DNA of 64,000 nucleotides from positions 2,046,001-2,110,000 of the forward strand of contig NZ_JARXUZ010000001.1 of assembly GCF_029893365.1 (NCBI RefSeq). The letters run 5' to 3'. Of this stretch, positions 1 to 8,319 are shown in pieces. The notes below the pieces were generated by a model, which was given only the letters and a program-made list of their open reading frames with translations, made no database searches and had not been told where the DNA came from. The translations under genes were made by a program, and so were the position numbers. How positions within the stretch are numbered: position 1 is the first letter of the stretch; every line of letters starts with the position of its first letter. The DNA comes from Cryobacterium sp. CG_9.6 (GTDB lineage: Bacteria; Actinomycetota; Actinomycetes; Actinomycetales; Microbacteriaceae).

Positions 1-238
1 ACTTGGTACTGAATGGCTTTGAACTTAGGTGGTTTCCGTTGGGCATTACTGTCGCTACAGATGTCGCACACGATGGAGGCGGCATCCGCTCACCGCCGGC
101 GATGTCAACTGCAGTGCTCCCTCTTGATGTCGAGGGTTCAGTTTGCTCCGCACCACATCAAACGGTGAATAAACGGTGAGTGCATCAAGTCTTGCCCTTT
201 TGGTTGGGACAAGAAACCTGATCACATGTAATTAACAG
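1..238. other. Left-edge stretch without a convincing gene
   Basis: No gene can be supported here. The plus strand has an open frame without a start codon from position 3 to a TGA at 177-179 (58 codons). It could be the C-terminal end of a gene that begins outside the window, but the translation shows no recognisable motif. Around 190-230 the minus strand can form a short imperfect hairpin (CTTGTCCC with GGGCAAG) just after the tRNA; without a T-run it is only a weak terminator candidate. Confidence 0.3.
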
Positions 239-312
239 TAGGGCGACTGGGACTTGAACCCAGGACCGACGGGTTATGAGCCCGGTGCTCTAACCAGCTG
301 AGCTACCGCCCC
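239..312 (-). tRNA. tRNA-Met (anticodon CAT)
   Basis: The minus strand folds into a complete cloverleaf of 74 nt. It has a 7-bp acceptor stem with terminal G-U pairs, a GCTC/GAGC D stem, an anticodon stem CCGGG/CCCGT around a loop with anticodon CAT at 276-278, and a T arm with the TTCAAGT loop. No CCA is encoded; the discriminator is A. The first acceptor pair is G-U and the D-stem and body look like an elongator tRNA-Met. A lysidine-modified tRNA-Ile (CAT) cannot be fully excluded from sequence alone. It lies 24 bp downstream of the glycosyltransferase gene on the same strand. Confidence 0.93.
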
Positions 313-336
313 GGACGTTCGGCCATTCCACAGATT

Positions 337-1596
337 TCAGTCCGTGGCACGAGTCGAAGCGCCGTTGGTGACCGTGTCGGTCACCGGTTCACCACGATAC
401 AGGCATTCGAAGGTGTTCAAGGTGCGGCGGATGTCGTGTGCCTCGATTAACCGCAGCGACTCGCGTTTGAAGGCCTCCAGCTTGTCCGGGGAGAGACTGA
501 GCAGACGTGTGATCTTATCTGCGAGGTCCTGCGCATCACCCGGCCGGAAAAGATAGCCGTTCTCCTGATCGTGCACGAGATGTGGGAGTGCCATGGCATC
601 AGCGGCCACCACGGGCAAACCCGAGGCCATGGCCTCCATCGTGGCAATGCTCTGCAGCTCAGCGATGGACGGCATCGCAAACAGAGTGGCGCGGGAGTAC
701 GTGGCCCGAAGCTCCTCGTCGGTGACGTATCCGGTGAACGTGACGTTGGCGCTGATGCCCAGTGTTGCCGCCAGGTGCTCAAGGGTGCGTCTCTGATCGC
801 CACCGCCCACGATTTCGATCTGCGCACGCAGGGTCGGGTCTAGAAGAGCCGCGGCCTGCAGGAGCACGTCAATCTGCTTCTCACTCGTGACGCGTCCCAC
901 GAAAAGAATTCGATTCTCCGTGCGCGGTTCGAAGTTGGGAGAGTAGTTATCCGCATCGATGCCACAGGAAATGGCAAGCACACCGGTGAGCCCGGTGTAC
1001 TTCTCGAGAAACTGTGCAGCACGCCGGGTTGGCGTGGTGACAGCCGCAGCCCGACCGAATGTTCGATGGGCAGCCCGCCAGGCGGCCTTAATCACCCGGT
1101 CTTGGAAGCCGACCGGTATTAGCGAGAACTTCACCATGTTCTCGGGCATGACGTGATTCGTGCCGATAATTCGGATTCCGCGCTTCTTCGCCTCGATGGT
1201 GACACCGCGACCCATGTTGATGTGCGACTGAAAGTGCACCACATCCGGACGGAAACTGTCTAGAATCTGCCGGCTCTCACGCCGCACAATCCAGGGCAGG
1301 GCGAATCGCAGCCACTCATGCGGATACCAGCGCCAACTGTGCAGGCGATGCACCGTCATGGGTTGACCCTCATGCATTTCGGTCCATGTACCGAATTTAC
1401 GGGTCGGGGACGGAGCCATGATCTGCACCTCGTGGCCGCGGGACACGAGTCCGGCCGCCAGTCGCTCCGCGAACTTGGCAGCGCCATTCACATCGGGTGC
1501 GAAAGTATCAGCGGCAATCAGCACGCGGATCGGCTTCTGTGCCTGCGGTGCAACTTCCGATGCCGAGTTGCTCTGCACGTCGGTTGAATCTGACAA
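337..1596 (-). CDS. Glycosyltransferase, GT4 family
   Basis: This 419-aa protein is a retaining GT-B glycosyltransferase of family GT4. The N-terminal acceptor domain begins near residue 24 with a beta strand and the Gly-containing loop DTFAPDVNGAAKF (30-42), typical of enzymes that add a sugar to a lipid or lipoglycan at the inner face of the membrane. The C-terminal domain has GRVTSEK (234-240), whose Arg/Lys contact the donor phosphate, and the EX7E motif at E313 and E321. No signal peptide or membrane segment is visible, so it is likely peripheral. The family includes diacylglycerol glucosyl- and mannosyltransferases and PimB-like enzymes; donor and acceptor cannot be assigned. The first 20 residues are low complexity. 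It stands alone between tRNA-Met and the NIPA-like gene, with 150 bp upstream. Confidence 0.88.
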   Translation of the reverse strand: MSDSTDVQSNSASEVAPQAQKPIRVLIAADTFAPDVNGAAKFAERLAAGLVSRGHEVQIMAPSPTRKFGTWTEMHEGQPMTVHRLHSWRWYPHEWLRFALPWIVRRESRQILDSFRPDVVHFQSHINMGRGVTIEAKKRGIRIIGTNHVMPENMVKFSLIPVGFQDRVIKAAWRAAHRTFGRAAAVTTPTRRAAQFLEKYTGLTGVLAISCGIDADNYSPNFEPRTENRILFVGRVTSEKQIDVLLQAAALLDPTLRAQIEIVGGGDQRRTLEHLAATLGISANVTFTGYVTDEELRATYSRATLFAMPSIAELQSIATMEAMASGLPVVAADAMALPHLVHDQENGYLFRPGDAQDLADKITRLLSLSPDKLEAFKRESLRLIEAHDIRRTLNTFECLYRGEPVTDTVTNGASTRATD

Positions 1597-1746
1597 GAGG
1601 CGAGGTCCCTACGTTGTGTGCCGGGGATCTTCGTCCGGCGAGAAAAGTTATCTGTCGGCTGTGATGAGATGTCTTAGCGCTTTATTCTAAACCGATTGGT
1701 CAATCTGGGGGTTTGCGTTACGGGCGCGCCCCGATTCTTTCCACCA

Positions 1747-2664
1747 TCAGCGATCGAGCTGCGGATGGTATCTGGCCAGCAAAAACACGCCCCAAATGGC
1801 GACCACGCCGGCGATCGCAAAGGGGATCGCCGCCCAGGCTGGAGCCTGCGATGTCTCCCCCAACACCACGATTCCAATTCCCACGGCCACCAACGGGTCG
1901 ATCACGGTCAGTCCGGCAATCACCAGGTCCGGGGGCCCGGAAGAGTAGGCATTTTGCACAAAATAACCGCCGAGGGCGGCGGCGAGCCCGAGTCCCAACA
2001 CGCACAGCACCGTCAACCATTCAAAATCACCAAACCTGACCCGGTTGATCACCACCTTGGCGAGCGTTGCCACGAAGCCGTACAGCACGCCCGCGCCGAT
2101 GATGTAGAAAATGGCCTGAAAGCGAGATCGCAAGAGCGCGAAGGCGACTCCGAAGATCACCAAGACAATGGCGAGCACGGTGAGAATCGTGATCAGATTC
2201 GCATCGGTCACCGGCTTGTCCACGGCTGTGAATGCGGCCACGGTGACGAACAGGCCCACACCCCCGACACACATGGCGATGGCCACCTTCGACCCATGGT
2301 TGAGCGGTATGCGCGTGAGGCGGGAGTTGAGAATGGCCGTGATCACCAAAGCAACCGCACCCAGCGGCTGCACCACAATGATGGGCGCAAACCCCAGACT
2401 GGTCAGCTGAAACACGATAGCCAGGCCGAGCATGAGGGTACCGAACACCCACGACGGCCGACTGAGGAGCAGCATCAGCTGTCGAGGATTCAGCCCACTC
2501 GTAGCTTCCACGGTTGTTGCTTCAACCTTGTTGACCCCGCGGTGCTGAAACTGCGCCCCCAACGAAAGAAAGATCGCGCCTATCAGGGCCAACGGTATTC
2601 CGATGGCCTGCCGCGGATCAATTGTGATTTCCGCCGCCAGATCTGTCAGGTCCGTGGTCACCAC
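1747..2664 (-). CDS. DMT-superfamily / NIPA-like transporter
   Basis: A 305-aa integral membrane protein with about nine to ten hydrophobic helices and short loops. The opening segment (GIPLALIGAIFLSLGAQFQHRGV) and the repeated EamA-like helix pairs match the drug/metabolite transporter superfamily, closest by eye to the bacterial NIPA-like (Mg-transporter related) group annotated as DMT transporters in actinobacteria. The substrate is unknown; magnesium is a family-level guess only. It is transcribed away from def with 37 bp between the start codons, so the two promoters share that space. Nothing looks truncated. Confidence 0.75.
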   Translation of the reverse strand: MVTTDLTDLAAEITIDPRQAIGIPLALIGAIFLSLGAQFQHRGVNKVEATTVEATSGLNPRQLMLLLSRPSWVFGTLMLGLAIVFQLTSLGFAPIIVVQPLGAVALVITAILNSRLTRIPLNHGSKVAIAMCVGGVGLFVTVAAFTAVDKPVTDANLITILTVLAIVLVIFGVAFALLRSRFQAIFYIIGAGVLYGFVATLAKVVINRVRFGDFEWLTVLCVLGLGLAAALGGYFVQNAYSSGPPDLVIAGLTVIDPLVAVGIGIVVLGETSQAPAWAAIPFAIAGVVAIWGVFLLARYHPQLDR

Positions 2665-2701
2665 ATGACCTTACCCAGATCTTTGCCGATATTCTTGAGG
2701 A

Positions 2702-3289
2702 ATGGCCGTACGCGCAATAGTAATTTCAGGTGACCCCGTTCTGCATTCCCCCGCAGCTCCCGTTGTCGAATTCGACGACGAGCTGCGTCTGTTGGTGCAC
2801 GACATGTTCGAAACAATGGATGCCGCCCCCGGCGTCGGCCTCGCCGCCACGCAGGTGGGCGTAGGCCTTCGCATCTTCACGTATAACTTTCAGGACGATG
2901 ATGACGTCACCTGGCGTGGCGTGGCGATCAACCCGGAACTCTGGATCACCCCCGTGCCCGCCGGCGTGACACAGACCGATGACGAGGACGAGGAAGACCT
3001 TGACGACGAGGAGGGCTGTTTGTCCTTCCCCGGTGAACGTTTTCCCCTACGACGCGCCGAGTCCGCCATCTTGCGGGCCATCGACCTCGATCAGAAGCCC
3101 TTTGAAATCCGTGCCGATGGGTGGCTGGCGCGCATCTTCCAGCACGAATTCGACCACCTCGACGGCACCCTGTACGTCGACCGTCTCGAACACATCTATC
3201 TCAAAATGGCACGCAAGGTCAGCCGCAAGCGCAGCTGGGGTCAACCCGGACTCAGCTGGCTGCCCGGCATTGACAACCTTGAGGGCTAA
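2702..3289 (+). CDS. def: Peptide deformylase
   Basis: This 195-aa metalloenzyme removes the N-formyl group from nascent proteins at the ribosome exit. All three family motifs are present: GVGLAATQVG (44-53), EGCLSFPG with metal ligand Cys106, and HEFDH (148-152), which supplies two His ligands and the catalytic Glu. The LSFPG version of motif II is common in actinobacterial deformylases. Just before motif II there is a very acidic stretch (residues 93-104, almost only Asp and Glu), an enlarged loop for the family. A GAGG ribosome-binding site precedes the ATG. The gene is divergent from the NIPA-like transporter and convergent with azlD, leaving only 6 bp between the stops. Confidence 0.97.
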   Translation: MAVRAIVISGDPVLHSPAAPVVEFDDELRLLVHDMFETMDAAPGVGLAATQVGVGLRIFTYNFQDDDDVTWRGVAINPELWITPVPAGVTQTDDEDEEDLDDEEGCLSFPGERFPLRRAESAILRAIDLDQKPFEIRADGWLARIFQHEFDHLDGTLYVDRLEHIYLKMARKVSRKRSWGQPGLSWLPGIDNLEG

Positions 3290-3295
3290 CCAGCC

Positions 3296-3601
3296 CTAGA
3301 GGAAAGCGCGGATTGCCGCAGCCACCACGGCTGCGGCAAGCACCACAACAATGAAAGGCACCTTGAGCCAGAACAGGAGTGCGGCCACGAGCACGGCCGG
3401 CACCCGGGCATCAAGGACAATCGCCTGACCCGTTCCGAGGGTCTGCACGGCAATCAGTGCCGCGAGTAGCGCCACCGTGAGTAGATCCGCGATGCGGGCC
3501 GGCGCCGGACGACTGAGCACCCGCACCGGCACGAGATAGCCGGCGAACTTGATCGCCAAAACAGCGATGGAGGCGGCGATCACGATCTGCCAGATCGTCA
3601 C
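3296..3601 (-). CDS. azlD: AzlD-family branched-chain amino-acid exporter subunit
   Basis: A 101-aa membrane protein with about four helices, the small partner of AzlC in branched-chain amino-acid (and analogue) export. I place the start at the GTG at 3599-3601, which overlaps the TGA of azlC by three bases. The encoded start VTIWQIVIAAS and the length of about 100 aa match the family. A longer reading frame exists upstream but would lie inside azlC in another frame. The overlapping junction implies translational coupling, and the pair should form one complex in the cytoplasmic membrane. Confidence 0.87.
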   Translation of the reverse strand: MTIWQIVIAASIAVLAIKFAGYLVPVRVLSRPAPARIADLLTVALLAALIAVQTLGTGQAIVLDARVPAVLVAALLFWLKVPFIVVVLAAAVVAAAIRAFL

Positions 3602-4344
3602 GAGTGCATCTCCACGGCCGGCGCCACGTCCGCGGGTCGTGCAAACCAGTTGAACCAGCCCACGATCACGGCCACGAGCGCCGCCACGAGCACGGGAAGT
3701 CCCGGTGTCAGCCAGGGCGTGCTGATCGTCGCGACCAAAAAGGCCAGCACGGCTACGAGGATCGGCTGCAGATGCTTCAGTCGCGGCCACAACAGCCCCA
3801 CAAACGCAGCGGCTGCGGCAGCGTCCAGTCCGAAGGCGCGGGTGTCCCCCATCGCATCACCGATCAGCGCACCCAGCAGGGTGGTGAGGTTCCACCCGAT
3901 GAACACAGCCAGGCCCGTGACCCAGAAACCGGTCCGCCGGCTTCGTGGCGTCGGTTGGGCCAGGCCCACGGCCGTGGACTCGTCAATCGTGAGCCACGCC
4001 GCCGCCGTTCTTTTCCACCAGCCCCGGCCAACGATCGGGGAGGTGCGGATGCCGTAAATTCCGTTCCGCACGCCAAGGAGCGCGGCACCGGCAATGGCCG
4101 CCGGACCCGCCGCCGCGCCGCCCGCCGCCAGCACGCCCACGAGGGCAAATTGCGATCCGCCAGAAAACATCACCAGGCTGATAAAACTGGTCTGGAGGAT
4201 CGACAGGCCGGCCGCGACCGAGAGGGCACCAAAGGAAATCCCGTACGCCGCGGTGGCGAGCCCCACCGCGATACCGCTCCGCACGGCAATCCGGCGATTC
4301 TGGCGCTCCACGATCTCACCAGGGCCATCATCGGTCGAGGTCAT
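3598..4344 (-). CDS. azlC: AzlC-family branched-chain amino-acid permease
   Basis: A 248-aa membrane protein of the AzlC/YgaZ family, the large subunit of a branched-chain amino-acid exporter. The family signature region (AVGLATAAYGISFGALSVAAG, then a second segment with MFSGGSQFALVGVLAAGG) is clear, and five to seven further helices follow. I chose the ATG at 4342-4344, which has a GGGAAG-like ribosome-binding site. The frame is open further upstream, but that extension would run into tRNA-Asn. azlC and azlD form a two-gene operon behind the terminator of tRNA-Asn. No Lrp-type regulator gene is adjacent. Confidence 0.9.
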   Translation of the reverse strand: MTSTDDGPGEIVERQNRRIAVRSGIAVGLATAAYGISFGALSVAAGLSILQTSFISLVMFSGGSQFALVGVLAAGGAAAGPAAIAGAALLGVRNGIYGIRTSPIVGRGWWKRTAAAWLTIDESTAVGLAQPTPRSRRTGFWVTGLAVFIGWNLTTLLGALIGDAMGDTRAFGLDAAAAAAFVGLLWPRLKHLQPILVAVLAFLVATISTPWLTPGLPVLVAALVAVIVGWFNWFARPADVAPAVEMHS

Positions 4345-4371
4345 ACTTCCCGCTTTCACGAAACCCTTAAA

Positions 4372-4407
4372 CAAAAAAGGCCACCCGGGGTGGAGCCCTG
4401 AGTGACC
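4372..4407 (-). terminator. Rho-independent terminator after tRNA-Asn
   Basis: On the minus strand GGTCACTC (4400-4407) pairs over 8 bp, including wobbles, with GGGTGGCC (4379-4386), and a T6 run follows (4373-4378). It lies 6 bp beyond the tRNA-Asn 3' end and would insulate azlCD. Confidence 0.8.
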
Positions 4408-4412
4408 TTTCG

Positions 4413-4485
4413 CTCCCCGACTTGGACTCGAACCAAGAACCTGCGCATTAACAGTGCGCTGCTCTGCCAATTGAGCTATCGAGGA
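4413..4485 (-). tRNA. tRNA-Asn (anticodon GTT)
   Basis: A 73-nt cloverleaf on the minus strand. It has acceptor stem TCCTCGA/TCGGGGA with one wobble pair, D stem GCTC/GAGC, anticodon GTT at 4450-4452, a T arm with TTCGAGT and discriminator G. CCA is not encoded. Confidence 0.96.
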
Positions 4486-4656
4486 CTACCTGCGCCTTAC
4501 CAACCGGCGCAGCTTTACTACTCTACCAAGTGGGTGGACCTCCGCAACGCCAATCGCGTGCCCGGTGCCCCCCCGATCGGCCCGGCTGCCCCCAAAACAC
4601 CAGCTTTTCGCCCGCGCCTCGGTGCACCGGGTATGCCCACCTCGGGCGTGTCGCCG

Positions 4657-5523
4657 CTACACCGAATCGACATCACCACTGGGATCGGAGGCCGCCGCGG
4701 GGTTATCCGCTGCAAGCGCCGCAGCCAGCTCGGCCACATACGGATGCCACGGGTCGTGAAACACCTCGTCGATCGTGCCGAGACCCACGAGAACGCCTTG
4801 ATGCATCACGCCGATTCGGTTCGCAACCCGACGAAGAACGGCGAGGTCGTGGCTAATGACCAGTGCCGAGAAGGCGCGCTCCCGCTGCAGCTCCCCAATG
4901 AGGTCCACCACGGCGTTTCGCACCAGAACGTCAACACCGGCCGTGGGCTCATCGGCAATCAGGAGGCTCGGACCGAAAATCAGGGCACGGGCCAGAGCCG
5001 TCCGCTGACGCTGACCGCTCGACAACTCGTACGGGTACTTCGCGAGCGCCGCCAGCGGCAACCGCACGGCGTCAACCATGGTGGCCACGCGGGTGTCCAG
5101 CGCACGCCGGTTATACCGCCGATCGCGCTCCAGCACGGGCTCAGCAACGATCTCGGCAACCGTCAGGGTGGAGGGCAGCGTCTCGGCGGCATCCTGAGCC
5201 AGCATCCCCACACCGAACGTGAGACGGCGCAACTGGCGCCGACTGATGCGGCGCAGCGGAAAACCGAGCACGGTCGCCTCACCCCCGGTGATTTGGGGTC
5301 GAAGCCCGCCGACATCAGACGACGACGCCGTGCCCGAGAGCACGCGCGCGAGTGTGCTCTTGCCCGACCCGCTCTCCCCCAGCAAGCCCACGACCTCCCC
5401 GTGCGCGATGCGCAGGTTGAGCCCGTGCACGGCCACGAAGGCCGGGCTGGCACCATGCGGCGCATACTCGATGGTGAGATCGCTCGTCACAATGGGCAGA
5501 ACGGATGCCGCGCCAGGTGTCAT
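4657..5523 (-). CDS. ABC transporter ATP-binding protein, peptide-type (third ATPase of the cluster)
   Basis: This 288-aa protein is a complete nucleotide-binding subunit. It has Walker A GESGSGKST (49-57), signature LSSGQRQR (167-174), Walker B LLIADEP (187-193) and the H-loop in SHDL (224-227). Two details depart from the usual DppD/OppF pattern: the signature begins LSSGQ, and the segment after Walker B reads TAGVD rather than TSALD. It is the last gene of the five-gene peptide-transporter cluster, 5 bp after the fused ATPase. Because that fusion already supplies two ATPase domains, this is a spare. It may be an alternative partner or serve another permease. It lacks the long C-terminal oligopeptide ABC extension with Cys residues. 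Confidence 0.85.
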   Translation of the reverse strand: MTPGAASVLPIVTSDLTIEYAPHGASPAFVAVHGLNLRIAHGEVVGLLGESGSGKSTLARVLSGTASSSDVGGLRPQITGGEATVLGFPLRRISRRQLRRLTFGVGMLAQDAAETLPSTLTVAEIVAEPVLERDRRYNRRALDTRVATMVDAVRLPLAALAKYPYELSSGQRQRTALARALIFGPSLLIADEPTAGVDVLVRNAVVDLIGELQRERAFSALVISHDLAVLRRVANRIGVMHQGVLVGLGTIDEVFHDPWHPYVAELAAALAADNPAAASDPSGDVDSV

Positions 5524-5528
5524 GCGCT

Positions 5529-7229
5529 CTATCCTGCCGCACGCAGGCTGCGAAGTCTCTCCCTGCGCTCGGCCTGCTCGCGCGGGTCCGGCACCGGCAG
5601 GGAGGCCAACAGTCGCTGTGTGTACGGATCCTGAGGCGCGCCGAGCACCTCCGCGCCGGTTCCCTCCTCCACGAGCTTGCCTTTGTACAAAACGGCAATC
5701 CGGTCGGCGAGAATGTCAACCACGGCCAGGTCGTGACTGATGAACAGCGCCGCGAACCCAAACTCGCGTTGCAGCTCCGCGAAGAGCTCCAGAACCTTCG
5801 CCTGCACCGACACGTCGAGCGCACTCGTGGGCTCATCGGCGATCAGCAGAGTGGGTTCGAGGGCTAGCGCCCGTGCCAGACTGGCGCGCTGTCGCTGCCC
5901 GCCACTCAGCTCGTGGGGAAAACGGTCGCCGAACCCGCGTGGCAGCTGCACGGCTTCCAGGAGTTCGTTCACCCGCTTGCGAGCTGCAACGGCATTCTTG
6001 GCCCGGCCATGCACAATGAGCGGCTCGGCAACGCACTCCGCAATGGTGAGCAGCGGATTGAAGCTCGACGCCGGGTCCTGAAAGACAAACCCAATGTCAC
6101 TGCGGGCACTCTTGAACTGTCGTTCCTTGAACCCGTTCATCTCGTGCCCCAGCACCGTGAGCGAGCCATCGGTCACCCGGGTCAGTCCCGCCATGGCCCG
6201 GCCGATCGTGGTCTTACCGGAGCCGCTCTCGCCCACGAGGCCCAGCACTTCTCCGGAGCGGATGACGAAGCTCACGCCATCCACAGCGGTGAAACCCGGT
6301 CGTCCCAAACGTCCCGGATACTGAATCTTGAGATTATCGGCCACCACAACGGGGACGCTCGACGCCCAGCTGGAGTCACGAGCCAGCGCGCGGGCAGATG
6401 CCCGTTCCGTTCCCTGACCCACGTGCGGCACCGCTCCCAGCAAACGCTTGGTGTAGTCGTGCTGGGGGTTGCTGAACAGGTCCTGGGCGTTGGCTTCTTC
6501 CACGACCTTGCCCTCATACATGACCGCCACCCGATCAGCCAGGTCGGCCACCACGCCCATGTTGTGGGTGATCAGCACGATTGCGGTGCCGAATTCGTCA
6601 CGGCACCGCCGCAGCAGGTCGAGGATCTCGGCCTGCACGGTCACGTCGAGAGCCGTGGTCGGCTCGTCGGCAACGATGAGGCCCGGGTCCAGGACGAGCG
6701 CCATGGCAATGACCACCCGCTGCTTCTGACCGCCCGAAAATTGGTGTGGGTAGTAGTCGATGCGGGACTCCGGATCGGGAATCCCCACACGGCCAAGAAT
6801 TTCGATGGCCTTCGCCCGCGCTTCTTTGCGGGTGAACTGGCCGTGGGCTCGAATCCCCTCGGCAATTTGCCACCCCACCGTGTAGACGGGATTTAGCGCG
6901 GTTGACGGTTCCTGAAAGACCATGGAGACATCGGTTCCCCGCAGCTGACGGAGCTTCTGAGGTGTCACGGACAGGATGTCGTTGGAGCTGGACCCGTCCT
7001 TGCTGCTCAGGATGACGGCGCCATGGGCGACGGCCGTTTCCGGGAGCAGGCCCAGAATAGTTTTCGCGGTGACTGTTTTGCCGCTGCCGCTTTCCCCCAC
7101 AATGGCGAGAACCTCGCCCGGGGCAACGCGCAGACTCACGCCATCGACGGCCTTCACGGCTCCGCCGTCCGTTGCGAAGGTCACATTGAGGTTGCTGATG
7201 GTGACAACGTCTGTCGAATTGCTGCTCAT
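5529..7229 (-). CDS. Fused dual-ATPase subunit of peptide ABC transporter (DppD-DppF type)
   Basis: A 566-aa protein holding two nucleotide-binding domains in tandem. Domain 1 has Walker A GESGSGKT (45-52), signature FSGGQKQR (164-171), Walker B LIVADEP (184-190) and H-loop THN (221-223). Domain 2 has GESGSGKTT (333-341), LSGGQRQR (441-448), LLIADEP (461-467) and SHD (498-500). Both have the extension after the H-loop seen in oligopeptide ABC ATPases. The fused form is common in actinobacteria and powers dipeptide/oligopeptide or nickel-type uptake. Its start overlaps the upstream permease stop by 4 bp (ATGA), so it is translationally coupled. Confidence 0.93.
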   Translation of the reverse strand: MSSNSTDVVTISNLNVTFATDGGAVKAVDGVSLRVAPGEVLAIVGESGSGKTVTAKTILGLLPETAVAHGAVILSSKDGSSSNDILSVTPQKLRQLRGTDVSMVFQEPSTALNPVYTVGWQIAEGIRAHGQFTRKEARAKAIEILGRVGIPDPESRIDYYPHQFSGGQKQRVVIAMALVLDPGLIVADEPTTALDVTVQAEILDLLRRCRDEFGTAIVLITHNMGVVADLADRVAVMYEGKVVEEANAQDLFSNPQHDYTKRLLGAVPHVGQGTERASARALARDSSWASSVPVVVADNLKIQYPGRLGRPGFTAVDGVSFVIRSGEVLGLVGESGSGKTTIGRAMAGLTRVTDGSLTVLGHEMNGFKERQFKSARSDIGFVFQDPASSFNPLLTIAECVAEPLIVHGRAKNAVAARKRVNELLEAVQLPRGFGDRFPHELSGGQRQRASLARALALEPTLLIADEPTSALDVSVQAKVLELFAELQREFGFAALFISHDLAVVDILADRIAVLYKGKLVEEGTGAEVLGAPQDPYTQRLLASLPVPDPREQAERRERLRSLRAAG

Positions 7230-8317
7230 GATTTGACCTCAAAGCCGTCGTCAGTCATCGGTGCGGATGTTTCGAGCCCAGCGAGTCCGCCGGGTCCCGC
7301 TGTGAGCGTTCCCCCGGGAACGACCGAGGTTTCGGCCACGAGTCCGGCGTTCTTGCCGGGTCGGCGCCGGCTGCGCAGCCGCGGGTCGGCGAGGTCATTC
7401 AGGCTCTCGCCCACGAGAGTGACGCCCAGAACGACCAGCACAATGGCCAGGCCCGGGAACAGACTTGTCCACCAGATGCCGCTAGTCACGTCGGACAGGC
7501 TCTTGTTGAGGTCATAACCCCACTCGGCGGCTGCAGAGGGTTCAATACCGAAACCGATGAACCCGAGGCCGGCAAGGGTGAGAACGGCTTCCGAGGCGTT
7601 CAGGGTGAAGATGAGGGGCAGGGTACGGGTGGCGTTTCGCAGCACGTGACGGAACATGATGCGTCCGTTACTGGCGCCCAGAACGCGGGCCGATTCCACG
7701 TAGGCTTCGGCCTTGATCCGCACGGTCTCGGCACGAATCACCCGAAAGTACTGGGGAATGAACACCACCGTGATGGAGATCGCGGCGGCAAGAATACCGC
7801 CGATCAGATCGGAGCGTCCGCCCGAGATGACAATAGCCATCACGATGGCGAGCAGGAGGGTCGGGAAGGCGTAGACGGCATCGCAGATGACCACGAGCAC
7901 CCGGTCGAGCCAGCCACCGAAGTATCCGGAAACGAGGCCAAGAGCAACACCGGCAAACAGTGACAGGGTGACGGCCACGATGATCACGATGATGGCGGTC
8001 TGTGATCCCCAAATGACACGGGAGAGCACATCGTATCCGCCCACGGTCGTGCCCAGTGGGTGGATACCGCTGGGTGGCTGCTGGGAGCCGAATGCGCCAT
8101 CGGCATCGCGCAGCTGGCTGAAGCCGTACGGCGCGAGGACGGGCGCAAAGATGGCGGTGAGGATGAAGACGGCGGTGATCACCAGTCCGACCACGAGCAT
8201 CCCCCGTTGCAGCCCAATGCTTTGCCGCAGCTGGTGCACGATGGGAAGGCGGGTCCAGGCCGGAGACTTGGGAGCGTGGGTGTCGCTGGCAGGCGTGGGT
8301 GTGGTTTCCGTTGTCAT
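7226..8317 (-). CDS. Peptide-type ABC transporter permease (DppC-like)
   Basis: A 363-aa inner-membrane permease of the DppC/OppC family. After a hydrophilic N-terminal tail there is one helix (GMLVVGLVITAVFILTAIFA), a periplasm-facing segment with the HPLGTT...GYDVLSR signature, and a five-helix BPD_transp_1 domain. The cytoplasmic coupling helix carries the EAA-type loop (YVESARVLGASNGRIMFRHVL) that docks on the ATPase. The C-terminal tail of about 60 residues after DPRLRSRR is longer than usual and rich in Gly and Pro. It sits 2 bp from the DppB-like gene and overlaps the fused ATPase gene, so all belong to one transcript. Confidence 0.93.
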   Translation of the reverse strand: MTTETTPTPASDTHAPKSPAWTRLPIVHQLRQSIGLQRGMLVVGLVITAVFILTAIFAPVLAPYGFSQLRDADGAFGSQQPPSGIHPLGTTVGGYDVLSRVIWGSQTAIIVIIVAVTLSLFAGVALGLVSGYFGGWLDRVLVVICDAVYAFPTLLLAIVMAIVISGGRSDLIGGILAAAISITVVFIPQYFRVIRAETVRIKAEAYVESARVLGASNGRIMFRHVLRNATRTLPLIFTLNASEAVLTLAGLGFIGFGIEPSAAAEWGYDLNKSLSDVTSGIWWTSLFPGLAIVLVVLGVTLVGESLNDLADPRLRSRRRPGKNAGLVAETSVVPGGTLTAGPGGLAGLETSAPMTDDGFEVKS

Positions 8318-8319
8318 GA

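Noticed and set aside
239..312. tRNA gene as an attachment site for an integrated element at the left edge.
   Set aside because: No integrase gene and no repeat of the tRNA 3' end are visible in the window.
1696..2733. Long plus-strand frame of about 345 codons.
   Set aside because: It is antisense to the NIPA-like transporter gene, low-complexity (His, Gln, Arg) and has no domain; an artefact of GC-rich codon position bias.
4402..5634. Long plus-strand frame of about 410 codons.
   Set aside because: It crosses tRNA-Asn and is antisense to the ABC ATPase gene, and its translation has no family features.
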